DNA from: Clostridiales bacterium
GTDB taxonomy: Bacteria; Bacillota_A; Clostridia; Christensenellales; Aristaeellaceae
Assembly (NCBI GenBank): GCA_024684665.1
Contig: JAIKWN010000107.1
Span: forward strand, 1-16,128
Direction: 5' to 3'
DNA length: 16,128 nt
Of this stretch, positions 6,260 through 12,840 are shown piece by piece. Below the pieces are notes generated by a model. It had not been told where the DNA came from. It searched no databases and saw nothing but the letters and a program-made list of their open reading frames with translations. Positions within the stretch are counted from its first letter, which is position 1, and each line of letters opens with the position of its first letter. The position numbers and the translations under genes are program-made.

Positions 6260-7186
6260 ATGACCCTGCAGCAGCTGAAATACATCGTGGAAGTCGCCGA
6301 CCGTGGCAGCATCACGGAGGCCGCCAAGGCGCTGTTCATTTCGCAGCCTTCCCTCTCTGCCGCCGTCCGGGAGATTGAGGAGGAAACGAGCCTCGTACTC
6401 TTTCTGCGCGGCTCCCGCGGCATCCGTGTGACACCCGAAGGAGCGGAGTTTCTTGGATACGCGAGGCAGGTCGTTCAACAGGCGGCGCTCATCGAAGAGC
6501 GGTATATCGCGAAATCGAAGCCCAAGCAGCGCTTCTCTGTCTCCGCGCAGCATTACTCCTTCACTTCCGGCGCCTTTGTAGAACTGGTGCGCAGCTATGC
6601 CGGGGAATCCTACGATTTCGTCCTGCGGGAGGGCAAAACGCAGGATGTGATCGCGGATGTCTCACGACTGCGTAGCGAAATGGGCGTCATTTACCTCTCC
6701 GGCTTCAACGAGGCTGTGATCGGGCGGCTTCTCCGGGAATCCGGCCTGACCTTTTCCCCACTCTTTGAGGCGCACCCTCACATATTTGTAGGGCGGCGTC
6801 ATCCCCTCTCTAGGCGGCAGAGCGTCACGCTGGACGATCTCATCTCTTACCCCCGGTTGAGTTACGAACAGGGAGAATCCGGTGCACTGTATTTTTCGGA
6901 GGAGATTCTGCCCGCCATCCCACGCGAGAAAAACATACGCGTCACGGATAAGAGCGCCATCATCAACCTGATGGTTGGGACGGACGGCTACACCATTTCC
7001 TCCGGAATGTGTCCTTCCTACCTCCGCGGCGACGATATCATCTCGATCCCGCTCGATGTGGATGAGGTGATCCGCTTAGGGGTCATCACCCATCGGGATT
7101 ACCGCCCAACACCCCTGGGAGAAGCGTATCTTTCCATCCTACGCAGAGTGATCGAAGAAGAGCAGAAGCGATCTTCACAGTCTTGA
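6260..7186 (+). CDS. LysR-type transcriptional regulator, probable controller of metQNI
   Basis: 308 residues, the normal LysR-type length. The N-terminal winged helix-turn-helix is clear (MTLQQLKYIVEVADRGSITE, then AAKALFISQPSLSAAVREIE, residues 1-40), followed by the usual RGSRGIRVTPEG wing and a linker helix. From about residue 90 comes the periplasmic-binding-like effector domain (FSVSAQHYSFT, GVIYLSGFNEAVI, LFEAHPHIFVGRRHPLS). ATG at 6260 follows AAAGGAG. It is transcribed divergently from metQNI, with a shared operator-like region, so it most likely senses a methionine or sulfur metabolite and tunes that importer; this is inferred from position only. No intrinsic terminator is obvious after it. 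Confidence 0.92.
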   Translation: MTLQQLKYIVEVADRGSITEAAKALFISQPSLSAAVREIEEETSLVLFLRGSRGIRVTPEGAEFLGYARQVVQQAALIEERYIAKSKPKQRFSVSAQHYSFTSGAFVELVRSYAGESYDFVLREGKTQDVIADVSRLRSEMGVIYLSGFNEAVIGRLLRESGLTFSPLFEAHPHIFVGRRHPLSRRQSVTLDDLISYPRLSYEQGESGALYFSEEILPAIPREKNIRVTDKSAIINLMVGTDGYTISSGMCPSYLRGDDIISIPLDVDEVIRLGVITHRDYRPTPLGEAYLSILRRVIEEEQKRSSQS

Positions 7187-7233
7187 CCGAATCTGTCAGC
7201 CCATGCCCGGAATCGGCCACAGTTCCTCTGGCC

Positions 7234-7262
7234 TTGACACGTTTTTTCGGTCGGCCTATAAT
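7234..7262 (+). promoter_or_regulatory. Full-consensus sigma70 promoter for feoAB
   Basis: TTGACA (7234-7239), exactly 17 nt, TATAAT (7257-7262): both hexamers are perfect. Transcription should start near 7269, leaving about 80 nt of leader before the feoAB start. A promoter this strong on an iron importer implies a repressor, yet no recognisable Fur or DtxR box was found. Confidence 0.9.
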
Positions 7263-7348
7263 CACAAAATGTACATAATTTGCATGGGGTAGACGTTTTT
7301 TACGTGCCTCCGCTGCGCCTTCTTTTGAAATTTCGAAAGGAACACGCC

Positions 7349-9706
7349 ATGACTCTGAACGAAGTCCGTCCGGGCAGGAGTGCCCGGATTGAGACGGTGG
7401 GTGGTACAGGCGCCCTCCGCCAGCATTTTCTCGATATGGGTGTCCTCCCCGGCGCGCTCGTCACCGTCGAAAAACTTGCGCCCATGGGGGATCCCATGGA
7501 ACTGCGCATCCATGGCTACGAGCTGACCCTGCGGCTGGAAGACGCCTCGAAGATTACCGTTTCTCCCGTTTCTGCGGAAGAGCGCAGGATCCGAGCGGAC
7601 AGCGTCGAGGAAAAGGAAAAGATTGAGCACCCCGGTCTCGGAGAAGAGGGCAAGTTTCACCCGAAGGGCAGCGGGGATCCCCTGCCAGAGGGAACGCGCC
7701 TGACCTTTGCTCTCGTGGGCAACCAGAACAGCGGCAAGACAACGCTCTTCAACCAGCTGACCGGATCCAATCAGCACGTAGGAAACTTCCCCGGCGTGAC
7801 AGTCGACCGGAAGGATGGTGCCATTCGCGGCTATGAGAATACCTCCGTCACCGATCTGCCCGGGATCTACTCCCTTTCCCCCTATTCCGGAGAGGAGCTG
7901 GTCTCCCGCCGCTTTGTCCTCTCGGAAAAGCCGCATGGCATCATCAATATCGTGGACGTGACCAGCATCGAGCGCGGTCTCTACCTCACGATGCAGCTGC
8001 TGGAGCTCGGCATTCCCATGGTGCTCGCCCTTAATATGATGGACGAGATGCGGGGCAATGGGGGCAGCGTGGACGTGAACGCCATGGAAGCGATGCTAGG
8101 TATCCCCGTCGTGCCCATCTCCGCGGCAAAGAATCAGGGCGTGGACGAACTGGTACGGCATGCTCTGCACGTAGCAAAGAATCAGGAAAGACCCCTTCGG
8201 CAGGATTTCTGCGACCCGGAGGATCACGGCGGCGCGGTGCACCGCTGTTTGCACGCCGTCATTCACCTAATCGAGGATCATGCAAAGCGCGCCAGTCTCC
8301 CCGTCCGCTTCGCCGCTTCCAAAATTATCGAAGGCGACCCTCTCATTCTGAAAGAACTCGCTCTGGACACAAACGAAGAGGAACTCCTCGACCACATCGT
8401 CGTGCAGATGGAAGCGGAGCGCGGGCTCGACCGCGCGGCTGCCATCGCGGACATGCGATATGCCTATATCCGCCGCCTCTGCGACCGCTGTGTCATTCGC
8501 CCGCATGAAAGTAGGGAGCGGCAACGCAGTCAACGCGTCGACCGCATCCTGACCGGAAAGTATACGGCAATCCTCTGTTTTATTGCCATCATGGCTCTTG
8601 TGTTTTATCTTACTTTTGCCCTCATCGGACCCGCTCTGCAAAATCTCGTGGCGGAGGGCATCGGCGCGCTCAGTGGCGCCTTGAAGGGTGCCATGGTAGC
8701 AAAAAACGTGAATCCTGCCGTTCAACGCCTCGTTCTGGATGGTATTTTCGACGGCGTCGGAAGCGTTCTTTCCTTTCTACCGATCATCGTCGTCATGTTC
8801 TTCTTCCTCTCCCTGCTGGAGGACAGTGGCTATCTCGCACGGGTAGCTTTCGTCACCGACCCTCTTCTCCGGCGGATCGGTCTCTCGGGGCGGAGCATTG
8901 TCCCCATGCTGATCGGCTTCGGATGCACGGTTCCAGCCGTCATGTCCACACGCACCCTGCCCTCCGACCGGGACCGTCGAATGACGATTCTTCTGACGCC
9001 GTTCATGAGCTGCACCGCAAAACTTCCGATCTACGGTTTCTTCGCGCAGGCCTTTTTCCCGAAAATCAGCTGGCTCATCGTGACTTTGCTTTATGTCATC
9101 GGCATCATAACAGGCATCCTCGTTGCCCTGCTGTACCGCAGGACGCTGTTCACCGGTGAGCCCGTTCCCTTCGTCATGGAGCTCCCGAATTACCGTATGC
9201 CAGGCGCGAAAAACGTCGCCCGTCTGCTCTGGGAAAAAGCGAGGGATTTCCTGCAACGCGCCTTCACGGTAATCCTCGTCGCCACCGTCGTCGTCTGGTT
9301 CCTGAAGAGCTTCGACTTCCGTTTCAACCTGACGGAGGATCCCCACGGGAGCATCCTTGCCGCTGCAGCGGGTCTCCTCGCGCCTCTGTTTGCGCCGGTC
9401 GGCCTAGGAGACTGGCGCGTCGTTACCGCACTCATCGGCGGTTTTCTCGCGAAAGAAGGCGTCGTTTCCGTCCTCGAAGTGCTCTTCCCTACAGCCGAAG
9501 GCATCGCCGCATTGCTCACTCCCCTTGCAGCAGCCTCGCTGCTGGTTTTCTCCCTCCTGTACACGCCTTGCGTTGCAGCCGTCGCCGCCATCCGCCGGGA
9601 GCTTGGCGGAAAATGGGCGCTCGGCGTCGTTCTCTGGCAGTGCGGAGTCGCCTGGGTCATGGCGCTCCTCGTGCGGCTCGTTGGGCTGCTTCTGGGGCTC
9701 AGATAA
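7349..9706 (+). CDS. feoB: FeoA-FeoB fusion, ferrous iron importer
   Basis: 785 residues from ATG at 7349, preceded by GAAAGGA; an in-frame ATG 23 codons earlier has no ribosome binding site. Residues 1-73 are a FeoA SH3-like domain (LNEVRPGRSARIETVGGTG, LDMGVLPGALVTV). A charged linker runs to about 115. The FeoB GTPase follows: G1 GNQNSGKT (124-131), G2 region VGNFPGVTVD, G3 DLPG (169-172), G4 NMMDE (229-233), G5 ISAA (257-260). The membrane part from about 405 has the Gate motifs with Cys at GFGCTVPAVMSTR (C526) and FMSCTAKLPIY (C555). It imports Fe2+ through the inner membrane. FeoA and FeoB are usually separate genes; fusions occur in some anaerobes. It is the first gene of a plus-strand operon. 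Confidence 0.96.
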   Translation: MTLNEVRPGRSARIETVGGTGALRQHFLDMGVLPGALVTVEKLAPMGDPMELRIHGYELTLRLEDASKITVSPVSAEERRIRADSVEEKEKIEHPGLGEEGKFHPKGSGDPLPEGTRLTFALVGNQNSGKTTLFNQLTGSNQHVGNFPGVTVDRKDGAIRGYENTSVTDLPGIYSLSPYSGEELVSRRFVLSEKPHGIINIVDVTSIERGLYLTMQLLELGIPMVLALNMMDEMRGNGGSVDVNAMEAMLGIPVVPISAAKNQGVDELVRHALHVAKNQERPLRQDFCDPEDHGGAVHRCLHAVIHLIEDHAKRASLPVRFAASKIIEGDPLILKELALDTNEEELLDHIVVQMEAERGLDRAAAIADMRYAYIRRLCDRCVIRPHESRERQRSQRVDRILTGKYTAILCFIAIMALVFYLTFALIGPALQNLVAEGIGALSGALKGAMVAKNVNPAVQRLVLDGIFDGVGSVLSFLPIIVVMFFFLSLLEDSGYLARVAFVTDPLLRRIGLSGRSIVPMLIGFGCTVPAVMSTRTLPSDRDRRMTILLTPFMSCTAKLPIYGFFAQAFFPKISWLIVTLLYVIGIITGILVALLYRRTLFTGEPVPFVMELPNYRMPGAKNVARLLWEKARDFLQRAFTVILVATVVVWFLKSFDFRFNLTEDPHGSILAAAAGLLAPLFAPVGLGDWRVVTALIGGFLAKEGVVSVLEVLFPTAEGIAALLTPLAAASLLVFSLLYTPCVAAVAAIRRELGGKWALGVVLWQCGVAWVMALLVRLVGLLLGLR

Positions 9707-9718
9707 GGAGGTATCCAT

Positions 9719-9877
9719 ATGAACCTCTGGGACATCCTGATCCTGGCTGTCGTCGCCGCCGCCGTCCTTTTTGCAATCCTCCGGATGCGGCGGCGCCGTG
9801 GCGGGTGCGGATGCGGCTGCGACGGTTGCACCGCAGGCTGCGGGAAAAAGAAGGAAGAAAAGAAAACATTGCCATGA
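9719..9877 (+). CDS. FeoB-associated Cys-rich mini membrane protein
   Basis: 52 residues. One N-terminal membrane segment (WDILILAVVAAAVLFAIL), then a basic stop (RMRRRR), then a Cys/Gly cluster with five Cys (GGCGCGCDGCTAGCG) and a lysine/glutamate tail. This is the layout of the small Cys-rich proteins often encoded after feoB in Bacillota and others, thought to take the place of FeoC; the exact role is unsettled. TAAGGAGG directly follows the feoAB stop and the ATG is 12 nt after that stop, so it is cotranscribed and probably coupled. The Cys cluster may bind iron or sense redox state; that is inference. Confidence 0.85.
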   Translation: MNLWDILILAVVAAAVLFAILRMRRRRGGCGCGCDGCTAGCGKKKEEKKTLP

Positions 9878-9891
9878 GGAGGTATCCTCAA

Positions 9892-10710
9892 ATGAAAAGA
9901 ATCCTGTTCTTCCTCCTGTGCTTTTGCGTGTGTATCCGGTCTGCCTGCGCAACAAGTCCGGAAAACGCCGCAGAACGTTCCGTGGAAAGCCGGATCGCTA
10001 TCATCTCTGCTATGGAGAACGAGGTAAAACTGCTTCTTTCGCAGGCAGAGATTGACCATATAGATACGATCGGCGGGGTGGATTTTCATGTTGGCACACT
10101 CTGCAACCGGAATGTCGTCATCGCGAAGGCGGGAATCGGGAAGGTTCTCTCCGCCTCAGGCGCTTCCGCGATGCTCTGCCAGTTCCCCGTTTCTTTCCTG
10201 ATCTTCACCGGTATTGCCGGCGGGGTTGGTGACGAAACCCACGTGCTGGATATTACAATCGCGACAGAGCTGGTGCAGCACGATTATGGTATGCAGACCA
10301 AGGACGGTTTTATATGGACACCATCTCGTAGCGGAGTGGAAGGATACTATTTCTGCGACGAAGAACTGGTGAACGCGGCATATCAGGCGTCGGTGGAAGT
10401 CGTCGGTGAAGAGCACACTTTCAATGGGCTGATCGCGACAGGCGATCAGTTCATCGCCTCGGAATCCTATGTACGGTATCTGCAGGAGTCCTTCGGCGCC
10501 CTCGCCTGTGAGATGGAGGGTGCGTCCGTTGCCGCCGTCTGCGAGCATTACGGCATCCCCTACGTAATCATCCGCTCCATGTCCGACAAGGCGGACGGAA
10601 ACGCGATTGAATCCATTGTAAATATGGGAGACAATGCCGCGGACCGATCGGGACGGATCGTTATGAAGATGCTGGAAGACATGGGGAAGGCCGAAGCGGA
10701 AGCGGAGTAA
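9892..10710 (+). CDS. mtnN: MTA/SAH nucleosidase (Pfs/MtnN family) with a predicted signal peptide
   Basis: 272 residues. The enzyme cleaves 5'-methylthioadenosine and S-adenosylhomocysteine to adenine and the thioribose or ribose product. The core starts at RIAIISAMENEVKLLL (residue 34) and carries all catalytic positions by comparison with E. coli MtnN: E44 (E12), E209 in CEMEGASVAAVC (E174) and D232 in RSMSDKAD (D197). FTGIAGGVG and FNGLIATGDQFIAS are also intact. Unusually, about 33 residues precede the core, beginning MKRILFFLLCFCVCI and ending ACA-TS, a good signal peptide, so the enzyme is probably exported. ATG at 9892 was chosen for GAGGAGG 9 nt upstream; another ATG at 9874 overlaps that site. 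It is third in the feo operon, 14 nt after the Cys-rich gene, and a terminator follows. Confidence 0.9.
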   Translation: MKRILFFLLCFCVCIRSACATSPENAAERSVESRIAIISAMENEVKLLLSQAEIDHIDTIGGVDFHVGTLCNRNVVIAKAGIGKVLSASGASAMLCQFPVSFLIFTGIAGGVGDETHVLDITIATELVQHDYGMQTKDGFIWTPSRSGVEGYYFCDEELVNAAYQASVEVVGEEHTFNGLIATGDQFIASESYVRYLQESFGALACEMEGASVAAVCEHYGIPYVIIRSMSDKADGNAIESIVNMGDNAADRSGRIVMKMLEDMGKAEAEAE

Positions 10711-10725
10711 AACCGTGTACTGCTG

Positions 10726-10757
10726 AACAGCCGCGCATGGCGGCTGTTTTTTATTTT
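10726..10757 (+). terminator. Rho-independent terminator of the feoAB-mtnN operon
   Basis: A perfect 9-bp stem (AACAGCCGC / GCGGCTGTT) with a 5-nt loop, followed by TTTTATTTTG, starting 15 nt after the mtnN stop codon. Confidence 0.93.
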
Positions 10758-10772
10758 GCCTTTCTGTTCAAG

Positions 10773-10925
10773 GCCAGTCCGGAAAACGCCACAGATCGTT
10801 CCCCGGAAAGCCGGATCAGCATTCACTCCACGACAGAAAAAGAAGTTAAGCTGCTATCGTCGAAGGCAAAGCCCACTATTTTGAACCGACCAGCAGAGTA
10901 GATTTCATGTCAGCACGCCTGTGCC
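10773..10925 (+). pseudogene. Decayed partial copy of the mtnN 5' region
   Basis: Bases 10776-10817 match 9955-9996 of mtnN at 38 of 42 positions. Similarity then continues, weaker, to the point matching about 10107. In frame it reads ASPENATDRSPESRISIHST and then TEKEVKLLSSKA, beside TSPENAAERSVESRIAIISA and MENEVKLLLSQA in the intact gene. It then hits a stop (TAG at 10898-10900) and has lost one T in the GATTTTCATG stretch. It lacks a start codon, ribosome binding site, signal sequence and catalytic regions, so it is a non-coding remnant of a duplication or of a second homologue. It fills much of the 360-nt space between mtnN and the next gene. Confidence 0.75.
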
Positions 10926-10927
10926 GC

Positions 10928-10974
10928 TGTGGATGCGGCGACGGCTAAGCCGCGCGCTGCGAAATTAGGCCGAA
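10928..10974 (+). repeat. Possible remnant of the Cys-rich gene's 3' part
   Basis: TGTGGATGCGGC-GACGG and the bases after it resemble the Cys-cluster DNA at about 9814-9850: roughly 27 of 34 positions with one 3-nt gap. In frame it reads CGCGDG and then a stop. It follows the mtnN remnant, the reverse of the gene order in the operon. The match is short and GC-rich, so it may be chance. Confidence 0.35.
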
Positions 10975-11031
10975 GAAATAAAAAACAGCTCTTCCCCGTT
11001 CCCGGGCGATACCGGGGCACGAGGAAGAGCT
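10975..11031 (-). terminator. Rho-independent terminator of the small membrane protein operon
   Basis: Minus-strand hairpin with outer arms AGCTCTTCC / GGAAGAGCT and an inner CCCGG/CCGGG stem, followed by GTTTTTTATTTC. It lies 40 nt after the stop of the gene at 11071-11310. On the plus strand no T-run follows, so it acts mainly on the minus strand. Confidence 0.88.
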
Positions 11032-11070
11032 TTGGGGTTCAGCGGGTAACAGTTTACAGGATTCCTTGTA

Positions 11071-11310
11071 TTAATTATCTCGCTTTGGGGGATCCCGCAA
11101 TACTCCGTACACGAGGAAACAAACGCCCGCGGCAAGCGCAAGAATGGAAGCGAGCTTCAGCGGAAAACCCACATAACTCAATCCAGCCTGGAACAGGGAA
11201 TCGTCCCAGCTCGTTACATTGCTCATGAAAACCGCGGCCGCAATATATCGTGCTCCCTCCAAGATGGCTGAGATCAGGCAGAAAACTACGCCGACTCCTT
11301 TGTTGTTCAT
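11071..11310 (-). CDS. Small two-helix membrane protein of unknown function
   Basis: 79 residues from ATG at 11310, chosen because GGAGG lies 7-8 nt upstream; the longer frame has no site. Two hydrophobic segments are seen, about residues 6-28 (VGVVFCLISAILEGARYIAAAV) and 46-68 (FPLKLASILALAAGVCFLVY), joined by a polar loop with a Trp (NVTSWDDSLF). The C terminus is short and charged (RDPPKRDN). No motif links it to a known family. It is the last gene before the terminator at 10975-11031 and follows acyP by 71 nt; it may share that transcript. Confidence 0.7.
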   Translation of the reverse strand: MNNKGVGVVFCLISAILEGARYIAAAVFMSNVTSWDDSLFQAGLSYVGFPLKLASILALAAGVCFLVYGVLRDPPKRDN

Positions 11311-11381
11311 GCAAACACCTCCGATATAACAATTTGGTTCAGCCCGTTCGGGCTTTTCAATCTCCCTGGGTGTATTCCCTG

Positions 11382-11666
11382 TTACTCCGTATGAAATCCA
11401 GTCTCGTCCCAATCAACTGGTATCGTCCGGCTGTCCATATTTCCAATCCGGACATAGGTTCCCCTTTCGATGGCAAGGATGACCTGATCGATCTGTTCTT
11501 CCGTTCCCTGGATCTCCATCGTGACACTGCCGTCCCATTCATTCCGGACCCAGCCCGTGCAACCGTACAGCGCGGCTGCATGGCGTGCTCGGTAACGGAA
11601 ACCGACACCCTGAACCCAGCCACGGAATACGATATGCCTTCGTATCACAGTGTTCTCTTGCTCCAT
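11382..11666 (-). CDS. acyP: Acylphosphatase
   Basis: 94 residues, the standard size of this small cytoplasmic enzyme, which hydrolyses acyl phosphates such as acetyl phosphate and carbamoyl phosphate. The first signature GWVQGVGFRYR contains the catalytic Arg (R24), and GWVRNEWDGSVTMEIQG contains the catalytic Asn (N42). The ATG at 11666 lies 3 nt after the thpR stop and lacks a clear Shine-Dalgarno, so its translation probably depends on ribosomes finishing thpR. Confidence 0.93.
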   Translation of the reverse strand: MEQENTVIRRHIVFRGWVQGVGFRYRARHAAALYGCTGWVRNEWDGSVTMEIQGTEEQIDQVILAIERGTYVRIGNMDSRTIPVDWDETGFHTE

Positions 11667-11669
11667 TGT

Positions 11670-12170
11670 TCATACCCGTCCGATCACGGTGTATTCCATG
11701 CCGTTCCTGCCACGGTCAGACCGGTATAGACATACCTCGCATACGAGCATGCTTACCGGTGACACAGCGATTTCAGATAGAATGACACCCTCCGGAATGC
11801 GTGGCTTCCTTCCCAGCGTGATGTGCGGATTGAAACCTTTCCTGTCAAAGGGGATTCCCGCTTTAAAAAGCGCGTGACGGACACGCCTTGCAAGATCATC
11901 CAGAGGCTCCGACGATTTGACGCCGGCCCAGAGTACATCAGCCTCCGGAAAAACTCCAAGATGAGACAACGTAATCGGAAACGGCTGTCCGACCGGTGGC
12001 AGAAGCTGCGTGACGTCTTCTGCCCATTCCCCGATAAACGCCAGGGTCATATGCAGATTGGCCTTTTCCAGATATCTGGCCGTCACGCCAGCTTCGCGAA
12101 GCTGCTCCTGCAGGGCGGACAATGCTTTCAAGAAATCCTCCGTCGGCCGCAATCCGACAAAAAGACGCAT
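11670..12170 (-). CDS. thpR: RNA 2',3'-cyclic phosphodiesterase (ThpR, 2H family)
   Basis: 166 residues, close to the usual length. Both HxTx motifs of the 2H phosphoesterase fold are present: HMTL (40-43) and HITL (116-119). The N-terminal MRLFVGLRP strand and the DRKGFNPHITLGR block are typical. The enzyme opens 2',3'-cyclic phosphate ends of RNA to the 2'-phosphate; the cellular role is not settled. ATG at 12170 follows GGAGGAA. It is tightly coupled to acyP and follows the PPOx-like gene by 80 nt. Confidence 0.93.
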   Translation of the reverse strand: MRLFVGLRPTEDFLKALSALQEQLREAGVTARYLEKANLHMTLAFIGEWAEDVTQLLPPVGQPFPITLSHLGVFPEADVLWAGVKSSEPLDDLARRVRHALFKAGIPFDRKGFNPHITLGRKPRIPEGVILSEIAVSPVSMLVCEVCLYRSDRGRNGMEYTVIGRV

Positions 12171-12250
12171 TCCAGCATTCCTCCTGTTTCAGTCGTGCAA
12201 AACAAGCCTATGGCTCCTAATCAGAATCCATAATGAAGAGTCTTTCATCT

Positions 12251-12751
12251 TTACGATTCATTTGAAGGCATCCCGGATGCTTCTCTGTCAAAGGCCTGAT
12301 ATCCGTTTTCAAATTCTTTTCCTCTGTCAAAGGCCTGAATCTCAGAGGCAGATAAGTCACCTTTTCCGTCGTAGCGATAAAAGCGGGCGCCTTCAGCAAT
12401 GAATTCCAGGATACAGTAATCCTCGTCATTAACCCCTCTCGGGTAGTATTTTTCATCCCCCGCATTCCAAAGGAGTTCTTTATACGCTCTTTCAAAATGA
12501 GTTACAACCTTTCCATACAGGCAAAGCCCTTCAAACGTTGAATCGTCAGAAAAGTACAGGCAAGCATTTCCATTCTTCCGCAAACTTTGCACATGAGAAG
12601 AACCGGTATTGGTTGAAATCAGATGCCTTCCCAACCCTTTATGCCACACGCAGAACACCCTGCGCACATTTTGCCTCCCCGCTTCGTCCGTATAGCCAAT
12701 GGTTGCAAACAGGGAACGGTTAACGAGATTCATAAGTTCGTCTGTTGTCAT
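12251..12751 (-). CDS. Pyridoxamine 5'-phosphate oxidase-like (split-barrel) flavoprotein
   Basis: 166 residues from ATG at 12751, chosen for AAGGGA just upstream; a further in-frame ATG at 12769 lacks a clear site. The small PPOx-like fold is suggested by LMNLVNRSLFATIGYTDEAG, the strand VRRVFCVWHKGLGRHLISTN, LRKNGNACLYFSD, and FEGLCLYGKVVTHFERAYKE. Such proteins usually bind FMN, F420 or haem; the reaction cannot be told. Near the C terminus QAFDR occurs twice, 13 residues apart (139-143, 152-156), from a 17-bp direct repeat in the DNA. The gene is AT-richer than its neighbours and follows the cyclase gene by 89 nt. Confidence 0.8.
   Translation of the reverse strand: MTTDELMNLVNRSLFATIGYTDEAGRQNVRRVFCVWHKGLGRHLISTNTGSSHVQSLRKNGNACLYFSDDSTFEGLCLYGKVVTHFERAYKELLWNAGDEKYYPRGVNDEDYCILEFIAEGARFYRYDGKGDLSASEIQAFDRGKEFENGYQAFDREASGMPSNES
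12283..12338. repeat. 17-bp direct repeat within the PPOx-like gene
   Basis: CTCTGTCAAAGGCCTGA occurs at 12283-12299 and 12322-12338, a 39-bp period. The period is a multiple of three, so the reading frame is kept and QAFDR is duplicated near the C terminus. Confidence 0.85.
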
Positions 12752-12840
12752 GAATTCTTCCCTTAACATGGTCTCTGCAGTTTTTCCCTGAATCAGAAAA
12801 TGTGGACAAACAGGAATTTTGGTGTTTTTCCGCAGGATTG

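Noticed and set aside
7215..7233. GGCCA...TGGCC hairpin as a terminator for the LysR-type gene
   Set aside because: Short stem with no T-run directly after it; it overlaps the feoAB promoter area.
7266..7281. Palindrome-like AAAATGTACATAATTT as a Fur/DtxR box
   Set aside because: Only the central 8 bp (ATGTACAT) are symmetrical and it matches neither consensus. Kept only as a remark.
7280..7348. 23-codon upstream extension of feoAB
   Set aside because: No ribosome binding site. The FeoA domain starts normally at 7349 behind GAAAGGA.
9568..9891. Long N-terminal extension of the nucleosidase through the end of feoB and the Cys-rich gene
   Set aside because: It is an out-of-frame shadow of those genes. 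A proper ribosome binding site and signal peptide define the start at 9892.
11340..11358. AGCCCGTTCGGGCTTTTC as a terminator after acyP
   Set aside because: Only a 5-bp stem, with the T-run on the plus strand where no gene ends; the minus-strand transcript has no T-run here.
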